From NCBI GenBank assembly GCA_002682825.1, contig NOKP01000002.1, positions 3,971,378-4,035,377 of the forward strand: a stretch of 64,000 nucleotides of DNA, read 5' to 3'. The notes under the pieces are model-generated. The model saw nothing but the letters and a program-made list of their open reading frames with translations, searched no databases and had not been told where the DNA came from. The position numbers and the translations under genes are program-made. The stretch is from Neonectria sp. B-13. Its lineage: Eukaryota > Ascomycota > Sordariomycetes > Hypocreales > Nectriaceae. This document shows positions 20,236 to 32,400 of this stretch, in pieces. The first letter of the stretch is position 1. Each line of letters begins with the position of its first letter.

Positions 20236-23200
20236 CTAAAACGTGACAACCTCTTGGTGAACCAGCCGCAGCACCCAGCTTGACTCTGCGGCACTTGCGC
20301 ACTGGAAACACCACTTCTTGACGTTGCCGCCGGTGGCGCCTGTCGCCGGCGCGGTGCCTACCACACCATTGTCGTCCTTCATTTCTTCCCAGACGCCACA
20401 AACAATTCCTCGGCTGCCCATGGGCTGGAAGCATCCACTGCCCAGTACGGCGTCGAGCAGAATGACGGGCTTATCCGCGTCCTTACGCGGGATAGTAGTC
20501 ACTGTCACCCGCTTTTCTAGTCCGTGGTTGGCGCGGAGGGCCTGGCGCCACCCTGGAGGTGGTCGTCGGATCTGCAGGCTGCAGTTGCCAAAGTCTTCCC
20601 ATTTGGCGGACGACACGAGAAGGTGCAGTCTGATGCGGATGTTTTCTGTCCCGAAGCCTTGAGGGCCTCGGGCGCTGTTCTCGACACTGATGGATGGCGA
20701 GCGAGGAGTGCTGGCGCCATTGGAGGAAGACTCGGGAGTGTAGAGGCTGTTTCCATAGCCGCTGGCTCGGGTTTGTCTGTCAACGGAGGATCGGGCAAGG
20801 TTGAATGGTAGATTTCCGCCTCCGGTGAGTCGTCTCAGGAAGCTTGTAGCAGAGAGACTCGACGATGGCGTCGTGCTAGCACCGTCGTGAGACTGGGAGG
20901 GGGCGCGTACTGAGCCCCTGTAGCTGTTCTTCCTGCCAAACCAGCTCCGTCGGCGGCTGCTGGTGTCGTCATCATTGCCAGCAGGTGCTTTTCGCTCGCC
21001 GAAGCTCTTGAACCTCGCCTCGTTCTCAAGTTGGATGAACTTCTGGTTATTTAGGCGGGCATTGTGGACCGACTTGTAAAAATTGAAGCAGTCGGGACTG
21101 GTGTGGCATCGGAAACGGAAATTTCCTCCGTCGAGTGAGTTGGCCAGCAAGCACTCTGGCTTGACCGAGGAGCGGATTTCAAGATCAACAGCGGTGCTTT
21201 GTCGAATCAAGACCAGGGGCGTGAGATCCAATGCCAGCATGGGCGTCTCATTAGCTCCATCGGAAGCGCCATCAACATGGAGGGGATAGGCCTGAATCAG
21301 GCCAGGCGAAACGATGATGGAACAATCGTCTGCGGATATGTCTTTCCACAGGCCCTTTTCTGACCACTTCGAGATTGAAGCAACGAATCTTGATGCGTTT
21401 TCCTCGGGGGCAATCTTTTGGCCGTGAAGGCCAGCTTGGGATGCAGAATTGGATGGAGTGAGGCTGCAAGCCGAGTCTGAGAGGACCGACTCCATGACAG
21501 TAGAGAGGCGAGCCTCTCGGTTGATGCTGACCCCAAGCTCAGTCTCAGGTAGATCCACGCTCTCAATCTCATCATCAGAAGAGTACTCAAGATCGGATTC
21601 TGTTTCAGTGTAGTCTTCCGACGTCTCCGTGCCTTCTGTGCCATCCGTGCCATCCGTGAGAGAAGTTCCAGCCACCGATGATCCCTCTGATGGTAGGTAT
21701 TCGTGTTTGAGGGGAGAGGATGTTCGGCGCTTGATGTTGCTGCTCTGGAGTTTAGTAGGTGGGCTGAGAGATTGTGACTTCGGTTCAGGCTGCGGGCTGG
21801 GGGTGAGAGTGCGGTGGACTGGAGGAGGTGGTGCCCCGTCATCTCGGTAAGGTGTGCTGTTGGGGCTCTTCTGGAACATGAATGGATCAGGCCGCATTCT
21901 CTCATTGAGAGGAGTGCTCCTCTCCTCTAGGTTTGTTTCGTAATAATCATCCTGCCTGGGTGTCCTTTCCAAGTCAGGGTGCTCCGGAATTGCTGCAGGA
22001 GGTGGTGTTGATGGGGCTGTAGAGCGAGGTCGATAGCGGGAGGGCAAGTCTCGTTTTGTTGGTGTTACTGGGCTTGCCGGAGATGTCTCAGGAAGAGGTG
22101 AACGAGGTGAACGAGGCGAAAGGGGAGTGAGGGAGGATCGGGGTGAGTGAGAGGAGCGAGTTGAACGTCTGCTGAGTCTTCGTGCGCCGACTGGAACGTC
22201 GTTCATCCTATCGTCATCACCGCAGACACTCGGCTCTGGCTCCCTCGGGGGGACGGGAGCCACGGGCAAGACATCCAGCCAGTCCAGAATTTGATCCTCG
22301 TTGTCCGTTGTGAGAGTGAGGAGTTCATGCCACGGCCGGTCATCGTGCGTGCCTCGAACCATCATCACCATATCAAAGTTGCCTTCTCCTGTTCGTGCGG
22401 AGATCAACTCCATCGGGATGGGTGGGAATAGGAGGTATGATCGACGGCCATCGCCAGTTTCTCGGATCAGAATATCGCCCTTGTCCTCAGGATGGCGCTC
22501 ATTGTCTCTGTGAACCAACTCGACCTGACACTCGAGCCGCTGCCCATTTGAATGAGCCAAGTCAAGAGAGAAGAAGTCCTTGGAGGCCACTTGTCGGGTC
22601 GCTTCAATGACAACGTACTCCATCGGAGCGAACGTTCGCAGGTCTCGCGATCTCGTGGTATCGGTGTTGACCGCGTCTTCGTCCACCAACCTGGCGCTCT
22701 CTTCTCTGTGACGACGTCGGGCTTTGTCCTGCAAATCCTCGAAATCTTTCAGAAGATAATAGGTGTCATTGGTTCCAAGAATCGAGTCGATGCACTTGAT
22801 AAATTTGGCCATCTGCTTGACTCGCAAAAGGGGTCTCTTCAGTAGGTGAGCCACGTCGACCCGTTCCCCCTCAGCATCGACGATGTCGCCGTACTCGTTT
22901 CGCGGCATGGCATTGAGAAGCGAGTCTTCGTCCTCAGGCTTTCCAGACGCTGGCGCGAGATTGACAACCAAGTCCTGGAAACCGAGTCTCCATGCATCCA
23001 AGTACTTGTGATAGATGGGAACCACACCATGGCCCCAGCTAGCTAAACGGCGCATGTCTGAAACTGGGGCTTTTCGGTGGGCGTTTTTGAGCTTTTCGAG
23101 TGCAACGCCCATGTGGATGACGGACTTTGACATGTTGTTCACTTTGCTTGTTCGCTTGCCGGTCCCGAAAAGCTCAGTCGCATTGTCCTCATTAACAACT

Positions 23201-26085
23201 TGGGAGAGAAGGACAGGGATGACGCCATCGACTAGAGTCTTGAGCTCGCGCAGATAGAGGTTCTCATCATCGGCAAATTCCCGAAGGAGGTCATCAGTGG
23301 TGACATCGTTGCGTCCACCCCGATTCTTGCGCTGACTCGGGCGTGACCTATTGCTCTTGATTGTGGTGGGAACATCGTTGTCGTTGGGTAACGAAAGAAC
23401 GGAGACGAGATCGGAATGGCGGGTGAGACGTCGCTTGAGACCTTGCCCTTGGCTTCTCCTTCTCGAAAGTCCGCTATCCCCTGTGAGAACCGTGGACTGT
23501 GTCACGGTAGAGTTTGTCAATTCTGAGGTCAAGTCCGAATCGCCAACACTGGAATCCTCCTCAGACATGATAGTTGAAAGCTCGTGATGGCCGTTGGTTG
23601 GTGGTCTGAATCGAGGCCCCAACATTCTAGGGGCTGGGGTATCCATTTGATTGTCATGTTGGGCTTCTCGGTTGTCATGCTCTTCTAGAGCGACGGAGCT
23701 GGAAAGTGTTGAACTCTGGGTTCTGTGGACGTCCGACTCTTCCCAATTCTCCGTCTCCTCGTCGTATGTTGTGTATGTCCGTTGGTCATCGTGCCTGTAG
23801 TCGTCATCTCTGTAGTCATCATCCCTGTAGCTGGACTCAGAGTCGAGCTCAGACTCGTATTTCCTCTCTTCCCGGCTTTGGTAGGGCTTTGGTTTGGGCA
23901 ACTTGTTCGCAGATTCGCCTTGAAATGCCTCCTTCAGCATGCCTAACAATTGTTTCTTGGCTCCTGGCTTGACCGGGGATGACATGTTCCGGGTCGCTCG
24001 GCTCCTCCTCAATCCGCTTGAATGTGGTGACTTGGTCTGTTCCCTGGCTGACTTTTCCTTTGGCTCTGGGGTCTGCACCGTCTCAGGTTGAGTCTTCGCC
24101 TCCACCTTTACCTCCACCTTTGCCTCCACCTTAGGCTCCTGCTCTTCGGTAGGGGGCTCGGGCGACTTTGCAGTTTCTATCTTGTCGAGTTTTTGAGTCG
24201 AAGATCGTCGTCTCTGCGCGCGGGATGGTTTTCGACGGGTTTTGCTCTCGACTGGGGATACGGGCTCTGGAATAGGTTCTTGCTCAGGGGTTGGTTCCTC
24301 GACAACGGGCGTAGGCTCTTCTTTGGGTTTGTCGACGAATGGATCCGAAGTATTGGTGTTAACCTCCACAGTGTTGTTGAGCCACTTCTCGATACTTGGA
24401 GGATTATTTGGCAAGGCTTGTCTCGGGGGTTCGTTCATATCGTGGATCATCTTCTTGCCCTCCTCCATGACCTTTTTGAACACTTTAGGCATGCTCTTGA
24501 AGCTCGTGTTCCTCTCAACCTTGGGTCGCTTAGGGCGGCTGCGTGGAGGGCCGCCACGGAGTGGTAGATCAAGCTCGCTAAAGGCGGAATTCCCAAATGG
24601 AATTTCACCTGGGAGATCTGCGACGGACTTGGCCAGGATGCTCGAGGATAGATCAGACATCTCCAACTGGGTCGGAACGTGGTTTGTCTCTTCGGTAATG
24701 GAAGACTCTTGGTCTCTTGCCGTCGTGGTGCTGGGTTGGTAGCTTTTTGGTCGCGGTCTCCTCTTGCTGCCAGAGACACTCCGACGCTTAGTGGGAGTGT
24801 CAATCACCGAGTCGTCTTCGATCGACTCATCCTCCTTCGTCGTCTTCGAGAGATTGGAGTCTTCTTCTGTCAATTCCGTCCTTGACAATTCAGACTGGTC
24901 TGCGGTGACCTCACTCCTCGATTGTTCGGACGGCTTCTTGGTCATCCTTGTTCTCTCGGACTGAGGACTTGTGCGTCGTGAGCTGTGAACAGATTTCCGT
25001 CTCAGCCTAGCCGTCCTAACAGACCCTGGCCGTGAAGTACCTACATCCGAGGACACTTCACTCATGGGCCGCACCCTGATGCCATCATCATCCAGCTTCA
25101 TTTTCCTGATCGGAGTCACACGGATACCGTCGTCTACTGCTGATACGGACTTTGCAGATCGTTGCGCCGTCATCCGGCTGCTAGTGACATTGCTAGGCGT
25201 GACTTCGCTTACAGTGTCGCCCAAGTCACTGCAGAATTCGCTTTCGTTGTCCTCAGTCCACGCTCTTGACCCCACGGACTTGGCGTATTTGTGACTCCTT
25301 CGGGGCGGAGTATCTGGAATCTCTACTTTGGATGCCCAGTTCTTGACCTTGTTAGAGACAGACGGGTTTGCGGCGTTGCGTAGAGTGAAATCTTTAGGGA
25401 TGGGAACGGCGGTTGCGCCTTTGTTGGTCTTTGGGGAGCCCTTCTTTGGCCGGGGCTTTCGCTGCATCCAGTGGTCGTCGCTAACGACTCTCTTCTTGGG
25501 TGGAATTATTGCCGGTCCTTCTGGGGAGAGTGCCTTCTCTGTGGCAAAGGATTCCTGGGATTGGTTGTTGTCTTGCTTGCCCCTTTTCCTCAGCTTGATG
25601 CGTATTCGATCCTCCTCTGTGACGCTGTGGAAGTCCTCGCCGTTGAACGCAATGTCAGTAGGCTCCGTCGCTGCCTCGTCCGGGGTTTCTTCCACGACGA
25701 CGGCAGCATTGGCCTTCTGCCACTTCTTAACACGGTCTTTGACGCCACCCGGAGGCTGGATTTCCTTGACGGCGCTCTGCTTCATCTCGTGGCGCAACTC
25801 GGCCTTGACTGTCTCGAGACTCATCCTCCGATGACGTTCAGCAGCGACTCGAGCTGGCGAGGGGCGGCCCAAGAAGAAATCGGCGAGCAGTGTGGGCTCT
25901 GGCTTTTTGTTGGAGGTTCGGGCGCGAGCTCGGCCGGCCACTGGGGCGGACTTGGGCGTAGACTTCGCATTGCCGATTTTCTTGGCGGCTGAGGGCTTGT
26001 GAGGAGTCGTGGGCGTCGCGGGGGTCTCGGGGGTCGCAGGGTCCGGCGACGGATCGTCATCGGTGGTAAGGTTTGGTGACGACAT
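20236..26085 (-). CDS. large RhoGEF (DH) domain protein
   Basis: An uninterrupted 5850-nt frame from the ATG at 26085 encodes 1949 aa. Residues ~1-920 are largely disordered and Ser/Arg/Glu-rich, with many phosphosite-like and charged repeats. A DH domain spans residues ~930-1130. It opens with LLREFADDENLYLRELKTL, has a VPIYHKYLDAW segment in the middle, and ends in LLKRPLLRVKQMAKF, the conserved helix that usually contacts the GTPase. A PH-like region follows at ~1150-1275 and ends in a C-terminal helix with WLDVLP. After another Ser/Pro-rich linker come two folded segments, ~1555-1695 (PH-like) and ~1812-1949. The protein is therefore likely a guanine-nucleotide exchange factor for a Rho-family GTPase acting in polarity, septation or wall integrity. 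The exact GTPase cannot be read from sequence. Absence of introns over 5.8 kb is unusual for this window. Confidence 0.85.
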   Translation of the reverse strand: MSSPNLTTDDDPSPDPATPETPATPTTPHKPSAAKKIGNAKSTPKSAPVAGRARARTSNKKPEPTLLADFFLGRPSPARVAAERHRRMSLETVKAELRHEMKQSAVKEIQPPGGVKDRVKKWQKANAAVVVEETPDEAATEPTDIAFNGEDFHSVTEEDRIRIKLRKRGKQDNNQSQESFATEKALSPEGPAIIPPKKRVVSDDHWMQRKPRPKKGSPKTNKGATAVPIPKDFTLRNAANPSVSNKVKNWASKVEIPDTPPRRSHKYAKSVGSRAWTEDNESEFCSDLGDTVSEVTPSNVTSSRMTAQRSAKSVSAVDDGIRVTPIRKMKLDDDGIRVRPMSEVSSDVGTSRPGSVRTARLRRKSVHSSRRTSPQSERTRMTKKPSEQSRSEVTADQSELSRTELTEEDSNLSKTTKEDESIEDDSVIDTPTKRRSVSGSKRRPRPKSYQPSTTTARDQESSITEETNHVPTQLEMSDLSSSILAKSVADLPGEIPFGNSAFSELDLPLRGGPPRSRPKRPKVERNTSFKSMPKVFKKVMEEGKKMIHDMNEPPRQALPNNPPSIEKWLNNTVEVNTNTSDPFVDKPKEEPTPVVEEPTPEQEPIPEPVSPVESKTRRKPSRAQRRRSSTQKLDKIETAKSPEPPTEEQEPKVEAKVEVKVEAKTQPETVQTPEPKEKSAREQTKSPHSSGLRRSRATRNMSSPVKPGAKKQLLGMLKEAFQGESANKLPKPKPYQSREERKYESELDSESSYRDDDYRDDDYRHDDQRTYTTYDEETENWEESDVHRTQSSTLSSSVALEEHDNREAQHDNQMDTPAPRMLGPRFRPPTNGHHELSTIMSEEDSSVGDSDLTSELTNSTVTQSTVLTGDSGLSRRRSQGQGLKRRLTRHSDLVSVLSLPNDNDVPTTIKSNRSRPSQRKNRGGRNDVTTDDLLREFADDENLYLRELKTLVDGVIPVLLSQVVNEDNATELFGTGKRTSKVNNMSKSVIHMGVALEKLKNAHRKAPVSDMRRLASWGHGVVPIYHKYLDAWRLGFQDLVVNLAPASGKPEDEDSLLNAMPRNEYGDIVDAEGERVDVAHLLKRPLLRVKQMAKFIKCIDSILGTNDTYYLLKDFEDLQDKARRRHREESARLVDEDAVNTDTTRSRDLRTFAPMEYVVIEATRQVASKDFFSLDLAHSNGQRLECQVELVHRDNERHPEDKGDILIRETGDGRRSYLLFPPIPMELISARTGEGNFDMVMMVRGTHDDRPWHELLTLTTDNEDQILDWLDVLPVAPVPPREPEPSVCGDDDRMNDVPVGARRLSRRSTRSSHSPRSSLTPLSPRSPRSPLPETSPASPVTPTKRDLPSRYRPRSTAPSTPPPAAIPEHPDLERTPRQDDYYETNLEERSTPLNERMRPDPFMFQKSPNSTPYRDDGAPPPPVHRTLTPSPQPEPKSQSLSPPTKLQSSNIKRRTSSPLKHEYLPSEGSSVAGTSLTDGTDGTEGTETSEDYTETESDLEYSSDDEIESVDLPETELGVSINREARLSTVMESVLSDSACSLTPSNSASQAGLHGQKIAPEENASRFVASISKWSEKGLWKDISADDCSIIVSPGLIQAYPLHVDGASDGANETPMLALDLTPLVLIRQSTAVDLEIRSSVKPECLLANSLDGGNFRFRCHTSPDCFNFYKSVHNARLNNQKFIQLENEARFKSFGERKAPAGNDDDTSSRRRSWFGRKNSYRGSVRAPSQSHDGASTTPSSSLSATSFLRRLTGGGNLPFNLARSSVDRQTRASGYGNSLYTPESSSNGASTPRSPSISVENSARGPQGFGTENIRIRLHLLVSSAKWEDFGNCSLQIRRPPPGWRQALRANHGLEKRVTVTTIPRKDADKPVILLDAVLGSGCFQPMGSRGIVCGVWEEMKDDNGVVGTAPATGATGGNVKKWCFQCASAAESSWVLRLVHQEVVTF

Positions 26086-28707
26086 GGTCTCGGCTGGAGG
26101 ACGGTTGAGTGTCGGTCAGTGCATAGCGGATTGGGCGGATGGTGGGGGAAAAGGAGGAATTGGGGGTGGTTTGGGAGCTGGAGCTGGAGCTGGAGGTTAC
26201 CTTTAGCTGCGCAACATGCTGAATGGATGTGGGAGAGGCTTTGTGATGCTCAAAGCCGCAGCATTTGGGCTAGGTCGCCCTCTTTTCGCTGGTGTTGTGG
26301 GAAATAAACAACAAGCTGTGTGTTGTGGTTTGGTATCGGAACCGGGGGGGCGGACCACCGCCAACTCCAAATTAAAAAGAGATGCGACGTTGAACAGGCA
26401 CAGGCGGATATAACACACACGGGCAGAACACCCACCCAAATAATGACGGGGCCGAAAGGAATGGAATGGAAGTCGAACGGGTGGTAAAGAGGGTCGAGAA
26501 AGAGTTGAGTGAGAGTTTGGGTAGAGCAGAGCAGAATACGAATAGAGGAGAAGAGAGATCCGAGATGCGGTGCGGTGCGGCGCGGCGCTGTCGGTCCCGC
26601 GTCAGAGGTGGGAAGTGGGAACCCAAAACGAGGACCCGGGCTTGCATGTGGGTGCTGGGCAGGTGCAAGTTTGATTGTTGGCTGCTGGATGCTGGATGCT
26701 GGTTGCTGCTCTGGAGACGGCAAGCAGCCAATGGGGCCTACCTTCCTCGCACCTCCCTCGCACCTCCCTCGGATGGTAAACAATGGCGTTGGAGGGCTCC
26801 ACTGCAGCACGTCCACCCACCCACAGCCACCCACGACCGTCGGCGCCGCACCAAGGACGCAACCACAAACGCAACCCCAATGCCACTGAAGACCGCCTAT
26901 CATGCGCGCTGGGGGCATCCGCTGTGGCGCCTTCCAGCAGCCCTCCAGCGCCCTTCCAAGTTCCCGACTCCAGCGCAACAGGGATCCATCCCTCCCCAGG
27001 CGGAAGCTCTGGATGCGCCTCAAGGAGTCAAGTGGGGACTCTTACCTCCGTAGCGTCTCCCTCGTCGCCCACACAGGGCCACAATTAGCTAACAAGCTCC
27101 GCGAGACTCGGCATCCCGATCCATCCCATGGCTTTATTCTACGATGTAAATAGCCCACGCTTTTCCACCCATCGAATGATTGCCGCGATCTGCAAGAGAT
27201 GGCGTGCATTGCGGCTACGGCGTTGTCGGTCGAATCAAACCGCGTCCTTGCCCTTTTACCGACAGCCACCGCGGGTTTCACGTCGACGACATGTCGACGA
27301 ATATGCATCAAGGCCGCCTATGAAGGGAAGCATTGCAGTATCACCACGTAACCGAACACACACGCACACACACACACGTATGTGCGTGCTCCGTATCCGT
27401 ACAGCAGAAAACAGGGGGTGCTTCCCACTAATCGTCCAATTCCCCCTCTCGCTCCCTCTGGCTCCGCTAGTGCCGTGGGATATGTCCTTGTTTTCGTTGC
27501 TGGATGCTGACGACGGCCCATCCATCCCATCAAAACAAGGAACCGCGGTGCTGCCCTTGGTTGGGGATCCCGGCCAAGCCGGTACCGAAGGGGTCTGGCA
27601 GATGTCGATTGCCACCTCAGCCTCCACAGACTCGTCGTCCTTCTCACCAGCGGTCAGGAGGATAGATTATTTGTGCAAAAATGACCCTCCGAGTTTGCCG
27701 GAGTTCTACTGTCACGAGGGCACGAGCCATTTTTGATCCAAAATACTCTGTGATATAATGCACGCTTTGATGACTTGCTACCTAACCTAGGTTATCCTAT
27801 CCTATCCATCCACCCGATCGCCCAAACATCGCCAGTCTATATCAGCCCAAAGAAGTGACCGGGTACAGCCTGCATACGATATCTGGCCTCATTAAGCCTC
27901 ATATAGACATGGGTTTCAACCCGGCACTTCAGTTTAACCTGCTTCAGATTCGGATCGATCAGGCGCAGTGTCCATCTGGAGGCGTCGATGCTCCCGCAAC
28001 AATGACAAGCTAGGACCATTGTCTTTCAACACCCGCGTTCAATGGCATTGTGGCGCCGTCGAACAAAGTTTGTTCGCCCCCAACGTTCGTCTAGGGACAA
28101 GGCGTTTAACCATGGCCTAGCACCCAGTGTTTCGGGGGGCTACTAGACTTGGTGAAGTCGATGCATCACTTGGGAAAGGGCCCCTAGTGCCCCTCAGTTT
28201 AGTCGCTGAAACAAGAGGAACCCTTGCGACCCAACGTCCAAGTTACCCTAGTCTAGTACACCTTGGCTCACATTTAAATGAGAGCCGTCACCATGGCAAC
28301 GAATCTCCAACGGCCGGCGCGAAGCGTCAGGTTAAATGGTAAAAATCGATGAAATAGTAAGCTAAAATAAACCTCATCTTAGAGGCATGTAGGCGGATTG
28401 CTCCTAGAAAAGATGTAGATGCAAAAACAATTTGACCACCCGTATGCTTCAGTCACGATATGCTGTGCGTGCTGATGACCCAACAAAGGGAAAAAAGAAG
28501 AAAACCTCCGAAAGAAAGAAAGCCAGCAACCTCCCATGGACCAGCCATTCGTATACCCACGATCCATGCCATCGAACCCAATATGGCCCAAATGCGGAAT
28601 GCAGTCCCGACTCCTCCATGCAATGCAAGACAATATGAAAGAAAATGCAGATCCTCAAACTCCGGCCCAATGCGATATGATATGCCTCCTCCACAACCTT
28701 GAAACCC
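26086..28707. promoter_or_regulatory. upstream region of the RhoGEF gene and downstream region of the acidic protein gene
   Basis: This 2.6-kb interval holds only overlapping low-complexity ORFs on both strands. It includes a short CA-dinucleotide run near 27356-27380. The ~700 bases next to 26085 probably form the RhoGEF leader and promoter. I see no gene. Confidence 0.5.
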
Positions 28708-29451
28708 TTAATGCATATGGGGCGGCAGCATGAACCGAACCTTCTTCTTCGGCTTGTGAGCCTTCCTCCCGCTCTTGGGCTTCCGCTCCTCCTCGGCATC
28801 ACTGCGCGCTGCCACGCTGCTGCCCACGTCGCTCATCAACTCCTCCTCCGTCTCCTCCTCAATCGACCACACGTCCGGGCTCGGCTCGCGCCACAGCTGG
28901 CTCGGCCGGCGCCGCGACAACGTGGGGCGGACGGGACCGTGGCTCCGGCCCCGACCCCGGAGCTGCGGCGACGACGGCGAGAGGTGGGCGTTGGAGGATT
29001 GCCCGAAAGCGGGACTCTTGGGGCGGGGGCTGCCGCCAAAGACGTCGTGCAGCGTGAGTAAACTATCCCTGGTGGGCGAGAAGCGGATGTAATCTTCATC
29101 GTCGTCGTAGTATTCGTCGTCGTCGCCGCCTGTAATGTCGGAGCTGGCGTCGGGCGAGACCGGGCGGAGACCGGGCTTGCGGAGGCCGTCTAGGGTGGAG
29201 GGGCTGACGCTGCGGACGATCTCTCGCGGTTGATTCATGTCCTGAATGCCAGCGTCGAAGTCCATCATGGCCGCATCCAGCTCATCGTCGTCGAGATCCG
29301 GTGCCGGTGTCAGGAAATATGTGAGGGGGTCGTCGTCGATGTCATCCAGTGGCGGCAAGGGAGCCTTCTTGGTGGAGATGGTTGGCTTGAGGCGCACCTG
29401 GGTCGGTGGCCACGAGTCCCGACGAGATCTCATCTCGGACTCGGTAAGCAT
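28708..29451 (-). CDS. acidic protein of unknown function
   Basis: A single exon from the ATG at 29451 encodes 247 aa. The N-terminus is basic and Ser/Pro-containing. Residues ~33-65 are strongly acidic and the DDDEYYDDDEDY run lies at ~110-122. A Ser/Pro/Arg-rich linker follows (LRGRGRSHGP). A short segment with conserved-looking aromatic and acidic residues (PDVWSIEEETEEELM) comes next. The C-terminus is very basic (KSGRKAHKPKKKVRF) and would serve as a nuclear localisation signal. The alternation of acidic and basic blocks suggests a nuclear or chromatin-associated protein, but I do not recognise the family. ORF length and codon quality support a real gene. Confidence 0.75.
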   Translation of the reverse strand: MLTESEMRSRRDSWPPTQVRLKPTISTKKAPLPPLDDIDDDPLTYFLTPAPDLDDDELDAAMMDFDAGIQDMNQPREIVRSVSPSTLDGLRKPGLRPVSPDASSDITGGDDDEYYDDDEDYIRFSPTRDSLLTLHDVFGGSPRPKSPAFGQSSNAHLSPSSPQLRGRGRSHGPVRPTLSRRRPSQLWREPSPDVWSIEEETEEELMSDVGSSVAARSDAEEERKPKSGRKAHKPKKKVRFMLPPHMH

Positions 29452-32400
29452 GTTGATGTTGATGGTTTACTGAATGTGAGTTTGTGAGTTGCAATTTGGG
29501 TTGAGGTTGAGTGGTGGTTTGAAGTTGGTTGGTCGGTCCGAGGTGGGAGATGAGGGGAGGTTCACCGATGATATAGATTGGTAATAAAGGTAAGTGACGT
29601 TGCAAATGAACAAAGACACACAACCGGACGAGCCGGCGCAAACAAGGTCTTTGCAAGCCTGGGGGAGCCCGATGTCGTTTACAGCGTCAGGGTCAGTCAC
29701 CAAAGGGCTACCTAGACAAAGAACGAAGAGGACCACACGCAAGGCTAAGCAAAAGGTGCCCGGGGCGAACAGCGGTGGTCATATATAGGCGCGTGCCGCC
29801 CGAGACGATGGGCTGCCTGCGCAGGCAACAAGGGCGTGAAGGGGAGGAGGAGAACGACTCCGAAGAGGAGGCCCTACGAATACGGTGGGCTCAAGTTCAA
29901 GACGAGACAGGATGAGACGCTACAGTCCACAGCAGGGCTGCGTCCAGTCATATCTGGGCCACTTTGGGCCACTTTGGGACACCTTTCGGACATGGGGCGG
30001 CCTGATGAGATCCGAGATGGTGGTCATCGGCCGACGATGGGCTGCCGCACGTGAAAGGGCGGACGGCTGACGAGCCTATGAGGCATCCGCGAATGCGCCA
30101 CGCGTCCACGGCGGCGGTTCACTAGATTGATAATCGGGAGAGGCCGGTGCTGGAAACGGAAGTCATGTGTTGGACTTGGGGCAGCGCCGAGCGAGCTGAC
30201 AGGTTCGTCGGTGAGGTTGGGAACTTGGCTGGCTGGATACTGGGTGATGGTGAGAAGCCACACGCTGGAACCGGTTTCCGACGCAGAGCCCGGTCGTGGA
30301 ACGCGGCAGCCGCCCGTTAATGATTGATGGGCCATAGCCATATCTCGACCCAGGCCTTGCTTGGGCTAACAGCCTAGTCCCAGATGCAGACCTGCAAGCG
30401 TGCCGGGAACCAAATCGAACTGTGCATTACAAGTGTCCTTCTGTCGAACCGACGATTATGTCTTGCCGCTGTGTCCTTGTGCCCCCGGCGGGCGTCGCGG
30501 CGAGCGGCGGGGTGACCGCTCGGCGCTGAACTGAGACATAGACGACACCCTCACGTCGGGCCCGGCGACCATCTGACTGTGCCTGCGGCCTGGTCAGCAC
30601 CGGCAACACCGGCCTGGTCCAGTGAGTGCAGAGGTCATGCCGATCCCAGAGAAGGAGGCCCATGGGCGGGATTTGCGATTGCGCGAATCTGTGTTTCCTG
30701 CAGACTCGATCAGAGGAGGCATGCATGGTGCCTTGCAGGTGTCTTTCCCTAGACCGCAACCCCCAGCCAAAGTTGCACGAGAGACTCTCGCCGCGTCCTT
30801 GACCGCCGAGATAATCAAGGAAACAGGCATCCGGGCTCGAGTTGGAGTGGAGGGTCGTACGTCTGGGTCACGAGGGCCTTGGCGAGGTGGTGCGCGCTGC
30901 TGAAGGAAACCCATCGAGCGGAGTGCCGATGGGAGCGCAAATGCGGGGGACAGGGAAGGTGATCGGTCAGGTTGGTCCCAGTGCTTCATACTGTCGTCAT
31001 CGCTCAGACCGTTGGTGACATGCTGCCGTCTCGACCTTGGGAGTCTAGGGATTACGTGTGTGCCGTGAGCATTCCCAACACGGAAACGGGCACGTCAGCC
31101 GCATCCAAGAACAGAGAGATAACGACGGGCCTCGTGTTGGCGGCGATATCGATAGTGCGACTCCCAAACGCCGTGTATTTGATTATGCCATCCTTGAGTG
31201 GCAAAGATTGCGACCCAGAGTGTGGCCCAGTCCCATCAGGAATCCATATCCAATCGTCGCACGTTCCAGCCCAACGTTCCCGGCCGCCTGTGGCTCTCAT
31301 GATCAGCCGCGATGCCCACCACTCTGGTTCGGCACGCGTGGGAGCCACAAGCCACGGCTTGGTCTAGACTGCCCACTGGACAGCACCGGCTGAACAAGCT
31401 GTGAGACTGTCCTAAACGAGATAACCTGTGTCGTTTGGAGGCGTGGCCCAAAACGGGGCCTAGATGCGGGGCGCCGCCAGAATCACGGCTTCGAGCTTTC
31501 AAACGTTCGTCATTCCTACGACTTTGTCTCAAGCTACTCCATATGCGAGTGGAGCCTTGGTTGAAGCCTTGGTTTTAGGTGTCTTGTCGAGCTTAGCCTC
31601 CCAGTCCAGAGATAAGAGAAGGCTGGGGCGGGCCATGTGCCGTCCCGCAGCGTCGATACGATCTGTCGTGCTATTTGTAGCGCTGAACTAGACGAGTACG
31701 TCGATAGGTAGGAAGTAGATCAATGCTCGCCCGGCGCAGGAATGGACCCAGCCGGTCCGAACAAAAGTGGACCGGCCGGGATTGTGGGGCTGCTTTCCCG
31801 GATCTCTCACATCGAGGCCCCACACACTGCGCCGCCGGGCGTGTAAGGCTTCACTGGTTCTGGGATCTTTTTTTGTGGTTTTGGACGGCTCTTGTTAAGA
31901 TCCGGGAAAAGCTCTGTCCCCTCAAGACCCTGTGTATCATCTCTAAGACGATCTGCAAAAACATTAAGCCAGGCCAAGTTAGCCATTGCACAATCGCCTT
32001 CGCTCAATTTTATGTTTCAAGTAAACTACAAACCTCTGTGGTTAGGCAACTTCGATAACAAGACTAGGCAAAGGCAGACGCAGCCACCCGCGCTTTGTTA
32101 TTGGTTCTGCAAGGAATTCTCTGCCACCGACGAATATGCTGCCCTCACTTCGTGGCCCCCTGCTCCGCCTGAGCGTCGTCGACATTCGGTGACTCCCCCT
32201 ATGAAGTGTCAAAGCCGGCCAAAGGAAGCCGTGTCTTCGCTCGATGTGACTCCTAGGCGGATGTTCGCCCTGCGAGGCGAATAGGTGTCTGACAACCAGC
32301 CTCATATTCCCGCTACTCGTGTACTCCTGTTCAGCTCGTTTGCCTCACGGCTCCGTTTCCTCGCCTAATCACGTCAAACTGCAGCTGGATCTCGCCCTCA

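Noticed and set aside
27356..27380. CA-repeat as a CRISPR-like or telomere-like array
   Set aside because: Simple dinucleotide microsatellite without spacers or telomere units.
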